IMG/VR virus record: IMGVR_UViG_3300048837_000883 | Location: 1-26,064 of that record | DNA from: a virus | Reading direction: 5' to 3' (one strand) | Length of the DNA stretch: 26,064 nucleotides | Part shown: positions 1 to 7,760 of the stretch, in pieces | Layout of the letters: every line of letters begins with the position of its first letter | Position numbering within the stretch: the first letter of the stretch is position 1 | The notes under the pieces: generated by a model | Database searches by the model: none | Told to the model about the DNA's origin: nothing | The model's input: the letters and a program-made list of their open reading frames with translations, nothing else | Position numbers and translations under genes: made by a program

Positions 1-273
1 CTGAAATGGCTGCTGCAGAATGCCGCGAATGGCAAGCGCGTGCATCGTGTCGCCATCACCGAGACAGCATCCAATGAATTCGCCGAGTTCCCGGACCCTG
101 CACTGCAACCCCAATTCGATGTGCCCGGTCGCAAGTTCGCTGCGGTGGCTAATGCGCATCCGGACAAACCACCCATCTGGCAAGGGGCAGACTGCAAATG
201 GCTGAACTGGTGGCCGCAACTGGATGCTCAGGGTGTCAAGGTCGAGTTTCTCTGTCCAGTGTTTAGACGCTAG
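1..273 (+). CDS. 3' end of an unidentified host-side protein, 5' end outside window
   Basis: The frame is open from base 1 to a TAG at 271-273 and gives 90 residues ending WWPQLDAQGVKVEFL then CPVFRR. The composition looks like real protein rather than shadow translation (few arginine runs, several W and F residues), but I do not recognise the family. The gene runs rightward, towards the convergent late phage block, and lies outside the phage module. If the phage end is at about 260, the last four codons and the stop would be phage DNA and the host gene would be truncated by the insertion. An intact gene ending just before the phage is the alternative. No function is proposed. Confidence 0.45.
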   Translation: MKWLLQNAANGKRVHRVAITETASNEFAEFPDPALQPQFDVPGRKFAAVANAHPDKPPIWQGADCKWLNWWPQLDAQGVKVEFLCPVFRR

Positions 274-335
274 ATAAATAGAAGGCCAAAAGCGCGATAA
301 ATCGATTTTTTCCACAACCATCCGGGGAAAATCGA
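260..335. other. possible phage left-end region with subterminal repeats
   Basis: This noncoding stretch between the host-like frame and gpG is AT-rich compared with its surroundings. It has two copies of GATAAAT (273-279, 296-302), two copies of AGAAGGCC (280-287 and 336-343) and an inverted pair TCGATTTT (302-309) and AAAATCGA (328-335). Transposase-binding subterminal repeats are expected at ends of Mu-like phages. TGTTTAGACGC starting at 260 would give the TG terminus seen in many of them, and TG at 253 is an alternative. BcepMu-type transposases have different end requirements, so the exact boundary is unproven. Confidence 0.3.
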
Positions 336-367
336 AGAAGGCCGCGGAAGAGTGTTCCGTGTGGCGG

Positions 368-389
368 AAAGCGCCGGAACGGCGTTTTT
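368..389 (+). terminator. Rho-independent terminator-like hairpin next to gpG
   Basis: A perfect 5-base stem, CGCCG (372-376) and CGGCG (380-384) around a GAA loop, is followed by five T residues (385-389). A-rich bases at 368-370 can extend the stem, so it could act in both directions, though the T run favours rightward transcription. It sits just beyond the gpG stop, where it could end the leftward late transcript or stop rightward host transcription entering the prophage. Confidence 0.55.
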
Positions 390-393
390 CTGG

Positions 394-894
394 TCAGGCC
401 AGGGCGCGCCCAAGATGGTCCTGGATGATCTCTAGGACCTCCTCGCGCAGGGTGTCCGGGATTCGACCGTCGCGGCTGACCGGCAGGTATGACCGCTTTG
501 GGATGGCAGCGGGGCCGGGACGCATGCCGGCGGTTCCACCGAACTGGTGGATGGCGGCGTAAACATTGCCGGCGCCGACCTCGGCACTGTCTCGGGTGGC
601 TCGACTGTCGACGCTGGCGGCCAGTCCGCCGTCGCGCTGCAGGATGGGGCTGGCCTCGCCACCTCTACCACCCTTACTCCGCTCGCGGTCCACATATGCT
701 GGCGTCAGGGATTCCCAAGGCGCTCCGAACGGCGAGCGCTGGCCCTGGAAGGCGTCCTCGGTGTGGTTGCGTAGCGCCCTGGCGATATCCTCCATCGCGG
801 GGGTCGGGTCCGCTACTGTGGCTCGGAGCGCGGCGAGCTTGCGCCTTGCGTCGGCGTCGTCGATATCGACACGGACGTCGATGCTGCCTGCCAT
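394..894 (-). CDS. G: gpG-like phage virion morphogenesis protein
   Basis: The 166-residue protein matches the Mu gpG / phage virion morphogenesis family (Phage_tail_S type). It has the usual N-terminal alpha-beta start (SIDVRVDIDDADARRKLAAL), a middle segment with SPFGAPWESLTPAYVDRE, and the typical YAAIHQFGG followed by KRSYLPVS near the C-terminus. In Mu-like phages this protein acts in head completion and joining to the tail. The ATG at 894 directly follows the gpF stop (895-897). It is the last gene of the leftward late block. In Mu the next gene would be the protease gene I; here I lies 21 kb away on the other arm. Confidence 0.9.
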   Translation of the reverse strand: MAGSIDVRVDIDDADARRKLAALRATVADPTPAMEDIARALRNHTEDAFQGQRSPFGAPWESLTPAYVDRERSKGGRGGEASPILQRDGGLAASVDSRATRDSAEVGAGNVYAAIHQFGGTAGMRPGPAAIPKRSYLPVSRDGRIPDTLREEVLEIIQDHLGRALA

Positions 895-1719
895 TTACTC
901 GCGCCCCTCTGCCAGTGCCTCCAGGCGCTCGCGCCCGGATCGCCCCGGATTGTAATCCCATCCCAAGTCGGCCATGAGCGTCTCGCGGCCGTGGCCGGTA
1001 CGCGACGGGACGGAGACGCCGCGGCGGATGCGGGTTTCGGTGGTCTCTCCGGTGCGGGGGTCGACCAGCGGCTTGCCCTCATACTCCATCGTCTCGATCT
1101 GGGCGTCCGACTCGACCTTGAGGCCGCGGCGCTCGACTTCGCGCGCGGACAGATTGCGTGCGCGGCAGCGGCAGTTGAAGCCGTTTGGCGGTGCGATGAT
1201 ATCCCACGCCGGGTCGTCGAGCCGGAAGACGCGGTTATGCAGCGCTGCATGGCTGGGCCGGGTGCGGCTGTCCATCACGGCGATGTACTGGACATAGGGC
1301 GCCCGGTCGATCTCCGCGTCGAACTGGCGTTGGCGCCCGGCCATGTAGGCGGTCTGGAGGTTGGTGCGGTAGATGGTCTGGAGGCGCCGCACGCTGCCGG
1401 CCTGGTAGAGCTGGGCCTCGCCGGTGACCGGGTCCACGTCGACCTGTTTTCCCCACCATCCTTTGCGTTGTAGCGTGCCGACGAGTTGCTCACGGAACCA
1501 GCGCTCCGTCTGGCCTTCGGCGAGCGCCTGTTCAACGGCGCCGCGGATGTCGGACAGGATGTCTTGGCGCGCCAGCTTTGCGACCGTAAAGGCGTGGTCG
1601 TGCGCCTCGCGCTGCATCTCCCACCAGTTCCAGGTGAGCCGATAGCCTTTGTCCTCAAGGAGCGCGAGGGCGCGCTCGGGGGTGAGCTGGAAGAGTGCTG
1701 CGAGACCTGGGTCAGCCAC
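895..1719 (-). CDS. F: gpF-like minor head protein (SPP1 gp7/Mu F family)
   Basis: This is a head morphogenesis protein of about 274 residues. The C-terminal third has the family signature: VMDSRTRPSHAALH, then PPNGFNCRCR, a pattern of conserved D, H and CxC residues. The N-terminal part has the FQLTPERALALLEDKGY segment common in gpF proteins. In Mu gpF enters the capsid near the portal. No ATG is available at the right place. A GTG at 1719 gives about ten residues before the first conserved helix, as in relatives, and overlaps the preceding gene by 8 bases. A TTG at 1746 is an alternative. Neither has a clear ribosome binding site, so translation is probably coupled to the gene before it. 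Confidence 0.88.
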   Translation of the reverse strand: MADPGLAALFQLTPERALALLEDKGYRLTWNWWEMQREAHDHAFTVAKLARQDILSDIRGAVEQALAEGQTERWFREQLVGTLQRKGWWGKQVDVDPVTGEAQLYQAGSVRRLQTIYRTNLQTAYMAGRQRQFDAEIDRAPYVQYIAVMDSRTRPSHAALHNRVFRLDDPAWDIIAPPNGFNCRCRARNLSAREVERRGLKVESDAQIETMEYEGKPLVDPRTGETTETRIRRGVSVPSRTGHGRETLMADLGWDYNPGRSGRERLEALAEGRE

Positions 1720-1900
1720 GGCGGCAGGCGATTGTGTTGCGATCAAAAACGCCAGGCAGCTTGTTTAGCCTGATCTCAATCTCCACCCCGTTGAGGGTAA
1801 AGGTGCAGCTCGGGTCCTCTCCTGCATCGAGCAGCGATCCAAAGTTTTGCAGGTTATCAGCGAGCCAGTTCTTGGCGGGCTGCTTAAGGTCTGCGATCAC
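1712..1900 (-). CDS. small protein of unknown function between portal and gpF genes
   Basis: The 62-residue protein begins at a GTG (1900) that overlaps the preceding stop as GTGA, and ends inside the start of gpF. It has an N-terminal amphipathic helix (LKQPAKNWLADNLQNFGSLL) and a short strand-rich part (CTFTLNGVEIEIRLNKLPG). I do not recognise a family. The tight overlap on both sides and good codon third-position GC support it as a real gene. Canonical Mu has no gene here between portal and F, so this and its upstream neighbour are an accessory pair in the packaging/head operon. Confidence 0.6.
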   Translation of the reverse strand: MIADLKQPAKNWLADNLQNFGSLLDAGEDPSCTFTLNGVEIEIRLNKLPGVFDRNTIACRRG

Positions 1901-2349
1901 TTCCGTGGCCCCTTCGCCCGCCTGCGGCGGATCATCTCGACGTTGACCAGCCCGACGCCGCTGACAACATCCTCGGGCAGCAGGGCGTCCCCGCAGTGCG
2001 GGCACACCGGGGTCAAATGCCGGCTCGACCACGCCTCATCCAGCACCTTGGTCGCGCGCCGACGCAGCGTCCGCTCCTCGGCCTCTTTGATGGCGCGCTC
2101 TCTGCTTTCGAGATTTTTCGCCGCGTTATCGAATGCCTCGGCAAGGATCGCGAAGGCGTCGAACCCTTCCACATCGCGCTCGCAATCACGGCACCAGATC
2201 CGGCGCTCGACGTTGTCGTAGCTCAGGGCCTTGTGTTTGCATGCTTCGCGACCGCGCCGCGTGAATCCGCGCGAAACGCGGACATCCCCGATGTCGACGA
2301 CATTGACCCCGTAGGGGAAAGTCTGCTGGTCGATGGGTTCGTGACTCAC
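1897..2349 (-). CDS. zinc-finger-like protein inserted between portal and gpF genes
   Basis: The 150-residue protein has three cysteine sites: ACKH near residue 37, WCRDCE near residue 53, and CPHCGDALLPED near residue 116. Together they suggest one or two zinc-binding folds, with a charged helical region (about residues 65-105, rich in E, R, K) between them. The ATG overlaps the portal stop as ATGA, so it is co-translated with the portal and with the 62-residue gene after it. I do not know the family. A role in head assembly is possible from position only. It might instead bind nucleic acid. Confidence 0.7.
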   Translation of the reverse strand: MSHEPIDQQTFPYGVNVVDIGDVRVSRGFTRRGREACKHKALSYDNVERRIWCRDCERDVEGFDAFAILAEAFDNAAKNLESRERAIKEAEERTLRRRATKVLDEAWSSRHLTPVCPHCGDALLPEDVVSGVGLVNVEMIRRRRAKGPRK

Positions 2350-4025
2350 ATCCCCTCCGGCCGAGCCGCTTCCAGGCGGCCGATCGTCTCGGCCGCGATG
2401 ATCGAGCGCTCCACGAGCGCAACCATCGCGCTGTCATCGAGCGCCGGATACCAGGTGTCGAGTCGCGCGAGGACCTCCTCGGGAGTAAGCCCGTTCTCAA
2501 GCTCGCGCAGCACCGGTGCCAGCAGGGTCTCCATCAACGGATCCCATCCGGGGTCGCGATCTCCTTCGGCGTCGACCATCGCTTGTGGCGAGCCCGGCAT
2601 GGCGGCCTGGCGCAGTGCCGCAAGTCGGGTTGCGGCGGTGTCGTCGCGTGCGACCGTCTCGTCCTTTTCCATCTTCGCCTCGCCATCGGCGTCGTCTTCG
2701 TTGACCTCGCCGGCCTGCCCTGTCGGCGCCGGCAGCTGCGGCTTCGGCGTGCCTTTGAGTTGCTCCTCGCCGTCGGAGGCGATCGGGATCCCGGTCTTCT
2801 CGTGCAGCCACCACAGCGGGATCTTGGCCCCCAGGTCGACAAAGATCGGAAGCGACTCCGCCAAGGTCTTGAAGTCCTCGGTCTCGTCGGTTTCCAGATA
2901 CCAACGCGGCGCGCGCCGCCGATCCACGATGCCGAAATTCAGGGCCGCCATGGGCCACAGTAGGTCGCGACGAATCGTCTCCGCGTATTGCCGTGCGTCG
3001 CTTGCGATCAGGCTATTAAGCCCCTCTTGGTGCACGGCGCCGAGCGCATAGGCCCCGCCTCCGTCGGTCCCGGTGGTGAGTGTGCCGCCGAGGATGGCCT
3101 TGGTCTTGGCGCGCTCGCACCAGGCGATCATGGTGTGATGGCTGTTGCCGTCTGCCTTGGCGGCCTCGAGGTACTCGATCGCCATCGACTCGGGGATGAT
3201 GCCCGCCGCCGAATGTCCGAGCGACGTGACCGCCCGCAACAGCGTGCTCTTCTCCTTCTCGCTGGCGCCGCGCGGGTACTTGCCCAGCCGGGCCGGGATG
3301 CCGAGGATTTCGAGCAGCTCCGCCAGATCCCCGAGCGCGTAGTTCTGGAAGAGGTACGGCCACACGAGCACTCGATGCAGCCCCACGCGGGCCAGATAAC
3401 CCGAGCGCGCCCGGTGCCGGTGGTTCAGCCAGCCGAGCGGCCACAGCTCTTCGCCGTCCACCGTGCCGTTGCGCAGGCGGATCTCTCGCGGGCGCTCCGG
3501 CGCGGTCTGGAACCACGTGTGATCCTGCCAGATCGGTTGCTCCGGGACCCGATAGGCGCCGTCTCTGCCCCACGGCAATTCCATCTGCACCCAGCCATGC
3601 CCGATCGCGTCGCCGAGATCCAGCACCATGCCGGCGACATCCAGCCCGGAGAAGACCTCCGCCGCTTGATCCGCGGCCTTCTTCTCGGCCGCGGACGCGT
3701 TGTCCGGCGGGACAATCTGCCATTCCAGCTCGGCCGCGCCTTGCTTGCGCTTGGAGAGGTCCGCGCTGATCTGGATATCCTTCTCTTCCATGTCGGCAAA
3801 CAGCGCATGCTGCTGCCGCAGGTCGCCAGCCTCCGCCGCTTCCAGTACCTGATACAGCCGGGCCGGCGTCAGTCCGTGGCTCGGGTGCTCGGCGAGCTCG
3901 CGCTTGAGGTTGCCGACCATCGCGCGGTCCGCCCCGGCGTCCTCGGCGTCTGTCTGGCGTGCGCGCAGCGCCTCGGCCTTTCCGGGGCTGCGCAGGATCT
4001 CGGCGAGCTTCTCGATCAGGTTCAT
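2346..4025 (-). CDS. portal protein, DUF935 family (Mu gp29-like)
   Basis: The 559-residue protein is the expected size for the DUF935 portal family of Mu-like phages, which forms the ring through which DNA enters the capsid. The N-terminal part has the family-like region GDLRQQHALFADMEEKDIQI followed by SKRKQG and a W that begins the core. The middle has WFQTAPERPREIRL and the segment around GWLNHRHRARSGYLAR. The C-terminal third is acidic and lower in complexity. The start ATG at 4025 is 7 bases after the terminase stop (4033-4035). It is followed, with ATGA overlap, by the zinc-finger-like gene. Confidence 0.92.
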   Translation of the reverse strand: MNLIEKLAEILRSPGKAEALRARQTDAEDAGADRAMVGNLKRELAEHPSHGLTPARLYQVLEAAEAGDLRQQHALFADMEEKDIQISADLSKRKQGAAELEWQIVPPDNASAAEKKAADQAAEVFSGLDVAGMVLDLGDAIGHGWVQMELPWGRDGAYRVPEQPIWQDHTWFQTAPERPREIRLRNGTVDGEELWPLGWLNHRHRARSGYLARVGLHRVLVWPYLFQNYALGDLAELLEILGIPARLGKYPRGASEKEKSTLLRAVTSLGHSAAGIIPESMAIEYLEAAKADGNSHHTMIAWCERAKTKAILGGTLTTGTDGGGAYALGAVHQEGLNSLIASDARQYAETIRRDLLWPMAALNFGIVDRRRAPRWYLETDETEDFKTLAESLPIFVDLGAKIPLWWLHEKTGIPIASDGEEQLKGTPKPQLPAPTGQAGEVNEDDADGEAKMEKDETVARDDTAATRLAALRQAAMPGSPQAMVDAEGDRDPGWDPLMETLLAPVLRELENGLTPEEVLARLDTWYPALDDSAMVALVERSIIAAETIGRLEAARPEGM

Positions 4026-4032
4026 GTGTGGG

Positions 4033-5622
4033 TTACCAGGCGGTGCCGCCAAAGCTCAAGCCGTCGGCGGCGGTGCCGTCGCGGTCGTCATCGTCATCAT
4101 CGCGCGCCGGGCCGTGGCGCCAGCCGGCGCGCGGTCCGCCGGGGGCGCTCTCCCAGTCGATCTCACCCGGATCCTGGCGCATGGCGTAGTCCGCCAGAAA
4201 CAGCGCGATGGCGCCGTCCCCGTGCCGGTGCTGTTTCTTGTCGTCGCCCTGCTGGGTCGGCGCCGGGCCGAGCTTGGGTACGCCGCGGATCTTCTTGAGC
4301 GCCCGCAGGTCGTCGCGGATCTGGTCGTCGCGCGGGATGTCGAGCAGCGTGCCATCCTGGAACCCGGCCTGGAAGTGCGGCATGTGGTCCAGGTAGAAGC
4401 CGTCGTTGAGCTTCACGGCCTCCACGCGAGTACGCCCGTAGGTGTCTTGGGCGTACTCGGCGAGCGCGAGGCCGTTGCCGGTTGCGTCCATCGCGCCCAT
4501 GCGGAATCGGGGTAGGCGCTTGACGATGTAATCCAGGATCTGCTCCTGCTGGCGATAGGGGCACTTGTCCAGCTCCACCCAGAGGCGGCAGCGCTGGCGG
4601 AGTGTGCTGTCTTCGGCCAGCACGGCGATCACGGACAGATCGCGCAGGCGTCCGAAGTCCTGTCCGAAGCCGTGCACCTCGAGCTTGTTGAGTTTCTCCA
4701 GCGGGCCGGCGAGATGCTCGGCGCACCAGTCGGCGATGTCGACGCGACGCGCCGGCTCGGGCTGCTCGCTGAAGGCGCTCGGCCAGGCGCCGCGCACCAC
4801 CGGGGTGTCGAGCGACATGCGCGCGAGAATCAGGGACGAGGCCAGGAAGGCCCCGGAGCCGCTGGCCGGGATGACGTCCAGCTCCTCGTCGGAGTCGCTG
4901 CCGTAGTAGGCATAGGTCTCCTCGACCCACGCCGCCTCGGCCTCGGCCGACCACGCGATGCCGCGGCGCAGACAGACGCGCCGATACAGCCCATCCGCCA
5001 CCGCGTCGCGAAACGACACGCGTTGCACGGTACCCTTGCGCTTGCCGGCCCGGATGTCCGTCACAAGCTCCGCGAAGGGGTTGTCCTCGCCGTCGTGCGT
5101 CGAGATCAGCCGGACCTTGCCGCCCCAAATCAGGAACGCCATCGCCGCTTTCTGCAGCGCCGGCAGATCGTCCTGAAACGCCGCCTCGTCCCCGACCAGC
5201 ACGCCCTGTCGGCCGCGCAGCTTGCGCGGTCGGCTGGCCAGCGCCGTGATCTTGTGGCCTGACCCCGGGAAGCGGATCGAGAAGGTCCGGATGTGGCTAT
5301 CCTCTTTGGCCTCGTCCCATAGGCCGGTCTCGATCTCGGTCGCCGCGCGGTTGAAGACCTTCGCCCACAGCGCGCACGCGTCGATGTACTCCTCGGTCAT
5401 CTCCTGGTCGGTGCCGACGTAGTAGACGTTCTGGCCGCCCGCGGCCTTGGAGGCGGCGGCGATCAGGACGTCGTCGGATGCCTCGGCCCACGTGATACCG
5501 GTCCGTCGGCCCTTCTCCATCACCTTGAGCGGCGAGGGGTCGGCGATCCAGCGCTGCTGGTAGCCCATCAGTGCAGGCGGGGCGGCGTCGGGCGGGGTGC
5601 GGAGGCGGTCTGGCTCGGTCAC
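4033..5622 (-). CDS. terminase large subunit, Mu gp28-like
   Basis: The 529-residue packaging ATPase/nuclease has a Walker A-like loop KGRRTGIT (about residues 37-44), a Walker B strand GVLVGDEAAF (D145, E146), and a C-terminal RNase H-like nuclease with candidate acidic residues in FGQDFGR (D322), MDATGNG (D379) and HGDGAIALF. The start is a GTG at 5622 overlapping the preceding stop as GTGA, with GAGG about 8 bases upstream. This removes an upstream arginine-rich stretch that is shadow translation. The C-terminus has a run of six aspartates, probably disordered. It packages DNA into proheads with the small terminase encoded two genes upstream. Confidence 0.93.
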   Translation of the reverse strand: MTEPDRLRTPPDAAPPALMGYQQRWIADPSPLKVMEKGRRTGITWAEASDDVLIAAASKAAGGQNVYYVGTDQEMTEEYIDACALWAKVFNRAATEIETGLWDEAKEDSHIRTFSIRFPGSGHKITALASRPRKLRGRQGVLVGDEAAFQDDLPALQKAAMAFLIWGGKVRLISTHDGEDNPFAELVTDIRAGKRKGTVQRVSFRDAVADGLYRRVCLRRGIAWSAEAEAAWVEETYAYYGSDSDEELDVIPASGSGAFLASSLILARMSLDTPVVRGAWPSAFSEQPEPARRVDIADWCAEHLAGPLEKLNKLEVHGFGQDFGRLRDLSVIAVLAEDSTLRQRCRLWVELDKCPYRQQEQILDYIVKRLPRFRMGAMDATGNGLALAEYAQDTYGRTRVEAVKLNDGFYLDHMPHFQAGFQDGTLLDIPRDDQIRDDLRALKKIRGVPKLGPAPTQQGDDKKQHRHGDGAIALFLADYAMRQDPGEIDWESAPGGPRAGWRHGPARDDDDDDRDGTAADGLSFGGTAW

Positions 5623-5777
5623 AGCCAGTCCTCTTCGTTCTTGATTGCATACCACAGTAGCGCGCCGCTCCCGCCTGCCAGACCTGCAAACCAATAGAGC
5701 AGGCGAACCTCCGGAACCGCGACCGGCAAAAGTGCGGCGCCCAGGAGAAACCGAGCGATCGCGACGCCGTATTCCAT
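5619..5777 (-). CDS. small two-helix membrane protein between terminase genes
   Basis: The 52-residue protein begins at ATG 5777, one base after the small-terminase stop, and overlaps the large-terminase GTG. Two hydrophobic helices are visible: about residues 4-22 (VAIARFLLGAALLPVAV) and 27-45 (LLYWFAGLAGGSGALLWYA). The tail ends KNEEDWL. I do not recognise the family. Its exact fit between the two terminase genes, with stop/start overlap, supports it being real. A link with lysis or membrane docking is speculation. Confidence 0.65.
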   Translation of the reverse strand: MEYGVAIARFLLGAALLPVAVPEVRLLYWFAGLAGGSGALLWYAIKNEEDWL

Positions 5778-5778
5778 C

Positions 5779-6345
5779 TCAATCCACTCCAAGAATCTGC
5801 CGCCGCAACGCCTCGACGGTCTCCGCCGAGAGCCCTTGCTGCGTCGCCGCGGCGACGGCCGTGTCTGCGGCCTCGGTGCGGGCGCGCTCGCGGATGTCGG
5901 CCTCGCGCGCGGCGTTGAGGCTGCTTGCGCGCTCGGTGCGCTCGATCGTGGTCGCCAGATCCTTGAGCATCCGCACCACGCCCGGCATGTCCTCGGGATC
6001 GATCCGCCCCATGTCCTCAAGCTGCATGCTGGTCTCGAAGGCCAGCCCGTGGACCATCTGGATGATCAGCTGCCCGAGCTGCCCCTCCGGGATGCGCCCG
6101 AACTGCCCGATCCAGGTCTCGGCGACCTCGTGGCGCTCGCGCTGCTTGGCCAGCAGAGCGGAAAAGCGTTGCGCGTAGCGGTTGACGGCCGAGAGGCTCG
6201 GGCGGGCCTCGTGCCCCATCTCCTCGAGCAGCGCGTCGAGTTGGTCACGCGCGGCCTCCTGCGTCATGGCCGGATCCGACAGCCACGTGATAAGCGCCTG
6301 ACGGGCCTCGGCCGGGAGGGTGTCGATGATCGGCTTGCGGCCCAT
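5779..6345 (-). CDS. terminase small subunit, DUF3486 (Mu gp27-like)
   Basis: The 188-residue protein matches the DUF3486 family, which precedes the large terminase in Mu-like phages and recognises phage DNA for packaging. It begins MGRKPIIDTLPAEARQALI, followed by a small helix-turn-helix-like region (MTQEAARDQLDALLEEMG), the SAVNRYAQRF segment typical of the family, and an alanine/arginine-rich helical C-terminus ending in an ILGVD tail. ATG 6345 shares its A with the stop of the winged-helix gene before it (TGATG). Confidence 0.9.
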   Translation of the reverse strand: MGRKPIIDTLPAEARQALITWLSDPAMTQEAARDQLDALLEEMGHEARPSLSAVNRYAQRFSALLAKQRERHEVAETWIGQFGRIPEGQLGQLIIQMVHGLAFETSMQLEDMGRIDPEDMPGVVRMLKDLATTIERTERASSLNAAREADIRERARTEAADTAVAAATQQGLSAETVEALRRQILGVD

Positions 6346-6638
6346 CAGCGTGGGCCGGGGCGGGCGATGCCGGGGACGCTTGCCAGGCCAGCCGCCACGT
6401 CGGCGCCGCGCTCGGTCAGCTGGGCAATGCTCGCGTGCTCGGCGCTTGCTACCGTGACGGCGCCGAGGTCGGCGAGCCACGCGAGATCCGCGCGCAGCAC
6501 GTCCATGGTGCAGGCAATGCCAAGCGCGCGGAGCTGGTCGCGGATCAGATATTCATGCAGTCCGTAGCCCGGGGCAGTCTGCAGGACCTCCAGCAGAGCC
6601 AGGCGGCGGTGTTCGGCGAGGGTGTCGAGGTAGCTCAT
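6345..6638 (-). CDS. small winged-helix DNA-binding protein (Mu gp26 position)
   Basis: The 97-residue protein has an N-terminal helix (HRRLALLEVLQ), then a winged-helix pattern (YLIRDQLRALGI, LRADLAWLADLGAVTV) like ArsR-type phage proteins often found just before the DUF3486 gene in transposable phages. AAGGA lies 6 bases before the ATG at 6638, a clearer ribosome binding site than most genes here. The 41 bases between this gene and the DUF2730 gene are noncoding. The role is unknown; regulation or packaging-site binding is possible. Confidence 0.75.
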   Translation of the reverse strand: MSYLDTLAEHRRLALLEVLQTAPGYGLHEYLIRDQLRALGIACTMDVLRADLAWLADLGAVTVASAEHASIAQLTERGADVAAGLASVPGIARPGPR

Positions 6639-6679
6639 GAGGGTCCTTGGTTCAGTCGGTCGGCGCGGACATCATCGCG

Positions 6680-7117
6680 TCAGCTTCTTGCTGCTCGGTC
6701 GTGGTCGCGATCGCGCAGGTACCCGTCGATCGCGGTCAGTAGTCGGGTGACGCCGGAGAGCTCGCCGCGCAGGGCGGCGAGGCCCTGCGCGGCGTCGTCC
6801 ACCCGGGCATGCAGGCGCTTGATATCGTCGTCGCTGGGGCCGCGACGGACCGACTCCTCGAGCACCGCGATCCGCGAGTGGGTGGCAGCGTATGTGGCGG
6901 GGCTGGGAGCGTATTGGACGTGCGCCTCGATCGCGCCAAGGCGCCGCTGAATGCTCGCCAAGTGCCCGTCGATATCGTCCTCGAGCTTGCTCAGCGCCTC
7001 GCGCCGCACCTGTTCGCGTTGGGCGAAGTACACGTAGAGACCGACCGCCCCGGTCATCGCGAACTGGGCGATGTCCCAGTACAGGCGCATCTCCGGCGCC
7101 GCGAGGTCCAGGGACAT
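6680..7117 (-). CDS. DUF2730-like membrane-anchored coiled-coil protein
   Basis: The 145-residue protein has one N-terminal transmembrane helix (about residues 12-31, including FAMTGAVGLYVYFA) and then long helices with heptad-like charge patterns (REALSKLEDDIDGHLASIQ; ALRGELSGVTRLLTAI). This layout and the position before the gp26/gp27 genes fit DUF2730 of Mu-like phages, sometimes considered spanin- or holin-associated. The function is not established. It starts at ATG 7117, two bases after the preceding stop. Confidence 0.75.
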   Translation of the reverse strand: MSLDLAAPEMRLYWDIAQFAMTGAVGLYVYFAQREQVRREALSKLEDDIDGHLASIQRRLGAIEAHVQYAPSPATYAATHSRIAVLEESVRRGPSDDDIKRLHARVDDAAQGLAALRGELSGVTRLLTAIDGYLRDRDHDRAARS

Positions 7118-7119
7118 AA

Positions 7120-7437
7120 TCAGCTCTCCGCGGTGCGCAGCCGCAGCACGGCGGTGTCGATGGCCCAGCCGAGCAGCCAGCCGGGGGCGGCCTCGGCGTG
7201 CATGCGCACGGGGCTGCCATCGGCGAGAAGCACAGCGATGACCTGCTGCCGTTTCATGTACCCCTTCATGTCCAGGCTATCCACCTCCAACACCAGGCGA
7301 TCGATCTGTTCGAGCACCAAAATGTTGAGCCGACGCACCGCCACGGCCTTGAGGATCTCGAGCACCCTATCCCACGGGAGGCGGGCGACGATGGCGAGGG
7401 CTGTGCGCAGTGCGGCGTCGAGGACAATCTTGTTCAT
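7120..7437 (-). CDS. conserved-looking small protein of the lysis region, unknown function
   Basis: The 105-residue protein begins at ATG 7437, preceded by AAGGGG at 7 bases, a good ribosome binding site. It has an amphipathic N-terminal half (VLDAALRTALAIVARLPWDRVLEILKA) and a C-terminal part with GSPVRMHAEAAPGWLLGWAIDTAV. The same frame is open upstream to a TTG at 7584, which overlaps the stop of the lipoprotein-like frame. That extra stretch carries SCDACGW and LCADY, which look like a zinc ribbon, and would give a 154-residue protein. I cannot decide between one fused gene and two starts. Confidence 0.6.
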   Translation of the reverse strand: MNKIVLDAALRTALAIVARLPWDRVLEILKAVAVRRLNILVLEQIDRLVLEVDSLDMKGYMKRQQVIAVLLADGSPVRMHAEAAPGWLLGWAIDTAVLRLRTAES

Positions 7438-7580
7438 GGCCGAGCCCCTTTCTGTCGTTGGCCTCGCGCACCAGCGCGAGGCGTAGGCCGGGTAGTAGTC
7501 CGCGCACAGGGCGCGGTCGTGGACGGTGACCGCGACCGGGCGCCATCCGCAGGCGTCGCACGACTCCTTGTCGGCAGCGC

Positions 7581-7760
7581 TCAAAACACGCAGCGCACGC
7601 CCGGCATGAGCGCGAGCGGGTCAAGAGTCATGAAACGGCCCTCGGCCGGCACGCCAATAGCCTGCGGGATCCCCGAGAGCGTCGGGCGGCAGCTCCTCGG
7701 GTCGATCCGATCGCGCGGGTGCGCGCAGGCCGTCGTCATCACCGCCAGGCAAACCGCCAG
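7581..7760 (-). CDS. Rz1-like lipoprotein reading frame overlapping the holin, start unclear
   Basis: In the +1 frame relative to the holin there is a lipoprotein signal: hydrophobic AAAILAVCLAVMTTAC with a lipobox-like MTTAC, then AHPRDRIDPRSCRPTLSG and a short tail with PALMPGVRCVF-like ending (LALMPGVRCVF). The frame ends with TGA at 7581-7583. A short outer-membrane lipoprotein after holin and endolysin would fit an Rz1-type spanin. There is no ATG, GTG or TTG immediately before the signal; the end at 7760 marks a CTG and is only nominal. The real start may be a frameshift from the holin frame or an unusual codon. It could also be chance. Confidence 0.4.
   Translation of the reverse strand: MAVCLAVMTTACAHPRDRIDPRSCRPTLSGIPQAIGVPAEGRFMTLDPLALMPGVRCVF

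Noticed and set aside
2988-4298. Long open frames on the plus strand across portal and terminase genes (also 1996-3051)
   Set aside because: They are antisense shadows of strongly supported portal and terminase genes, have arginine/histidine-rich composition and no family features; high GC makes long spurious frames common.
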